A DNA stretch of 14,967 nt. It comes from Lentisphaeria bacterium (GTDB taxonomy: Bacteria; Verrucomicrobiota; Lentisphaeria; Oligosphaerales; Oligosphaeraceae). The translations under genes and the position numbers were made by a program. The notes under the pieces are model-generated. The model was given only the letters and a program-made list of their open reading frames with translations. It was not told the DNA's origin and ran no database searches. Below are positions 14,567 through 14,967 of this stretch, piece by piece. The stretch lies in NCBI GenBank assembly GCA_028699735.1, contig JAQVUB010000015.1, positions 1 through 14,967 of the forward strand, written 5' to 3'. How positions within the stretch are numbered: position 1 is the stretch's first letter; the number at the start of each line of letters is the position of its first letter.

Positions 14567-14617
14567 GAAAAAAAACCTCAGATTTGCGCGAAGGTCCATC
14601 CGAAAGAGCATTAACCT

Positions 14618-14689
14618 TTAAAAAAAATCGTGTTTATTCGTGTTTATTCGTTGTTAAAAATTGGGTTGTAGGCGTCAGTCCACGCCAGG
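14618..14689. repeat. Repeat modules between convergent genes
   Basis: A right arm of the hairpin family (CGTGTTTATTCGTGTTTATT, ending CGTTGTT at 14656) is followed by the TGGGTTGTAGG module (14662-14689), which ends against the stop codon of the leftward zinc-ribbon gene. The module order differs from E1 and E2, where the TGGGTTGTGG module precedes the arm. No matching left arm was found between 14518 and 14618. Confidence 0.7.
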
Positions 14690-14967
14690 TTATTCTGCGA
14701 AGATGAGAGCTGCGCAGCTGGGGCAGAAGACGACTTTGCCATTGGTTGTATCCTGGCAGATTTGTGCGGTCATACGCATACGGCAGCGTCCGCAGGCTCC
14801 TTCCATGATTGGCACGAGGCATGCCTGGGTGGGATTGCTATTGCGTCCGGAACGCAGGTGGTTATACTGGCGGAGCAGTTCCGGGTCTGCTTCAGCAGCC
14901 ACCTTGTCGCGTTCGAGTTTCAATTGGGCGTATTGTTTTTCGCAATTTTCTTTCAAGGTCTGGTATT
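14690..14967 (-). CDS. Coiled-coil / C4-type zinc-ribbon protein, partial (5' end off window)
   Basis: The minus-strand frame is open from the right edge to a TAA at 14692-14690, giving about 92 C-terminal residues. A charged helical stretch (KENCEKQYAQLKLERDKVAA) fits the end of a coiled coil. It is followed by a zinc ribbon with two CxxC pairs, CGRC and CPSC. This matches the DUF164 / zf-RING_7 family, which combines a long N-terminal coiled coil with a C-terminal zinc ribbon and is proposed to bind nucleic acid or act in translation quality control. A TTG at 14956 could be read as a start, but the frame continues upstream (YQTLKENC), so the true start lies outside the window. Confidence 0.85.
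   Translation of the reverse strand, partial: YQTLKENCEKQYAQLKLERDKVAAEADPELLRQYNHLRSGRNSNPTQACLVPIMEGACGRCRMRMTAQICQDTTNGKVVFCPSCAALIFAE

Overview
The window is chromosomal DNA of moderate GC content from a Gram-negative-type bacterium. It has an outer-membrane-type lipoprotein, an Sec-exported protein, and FtsK and RodZ-like cell-envelope genes. The divergent GH20-like cytoplasmic glycosidase and the A-rich intergenic repeats built on CACGAAA suggest a member of the PVC superphylum, perhaps Lentisphaerota. That placement is an impression from gene content and repeat style; no marker gene in the window settles it.

Layout, left to right. (1) Positions 1-2692 (-): one large open reading frame running off the left edge, a divergent GH20-like glycoside hydrolase. 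(2) 2693-3114: a divergent intergenic region holding a long hairpin repeat. (3) 3115-5896 (+): the proton-translocating transhydrogenase operon in its three-gene form (pntAA, pntAB, pntB), with both junctions overlapping as ATGA. (4) 5897-5987: a long imperfect palindrome between convergent genes. (5) 5988-6779 (-): an M48 metallopeptidase lipoprotein. (6) 6780-7330: a divergent intergenic region almost filled by a 320-bp composite repeat element. (7) 7331-12396 (+): ftsK, a RodZ-like helix-turn-helix membrane protein, a small exported protein of unknown function, and an MtlD-family polyol dehydrogenase, closely spaced. (8) 12456-13196 (+): a creatininase-family amidohydrolase. (9) 13197-13662: a second composite repeat element carrying 9-bp and 7-bp tandem arrays. 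(10) 13663-14517 (+): a GNAT acetyltransferase. (11) 14518-14689: an 11-bp tandem array plus other repeat modules. (12) 14690-14967 (-): the C-terminal part of a coiled-coil/C4 zinc-ribbon protein running off the right edge.

Functionally, the pnt operon supplies NADPH from NADH and proton motive force. MtlD links fructose-6-phosphate and mannitol-1-phosphate. FtsK and the RodZ-like protein belong to chromosome segregation and cell-shape machinery. The rest are single-gene functions with no shared pathway.

The genes are mostly familiar families. The unusual content lies between them: a family of intergenic elements with terminal inverted repeats (AACCACGAAA or AACAACGAAA), a conserved hairpin loop found in both orientations, a recurring TGGGTTGTGG module, and exchangeable tandem-repeat cores (11-mer, 9-mer, 7-mer). 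At least seven intergenic regions in 15 kb carry parts of this family.
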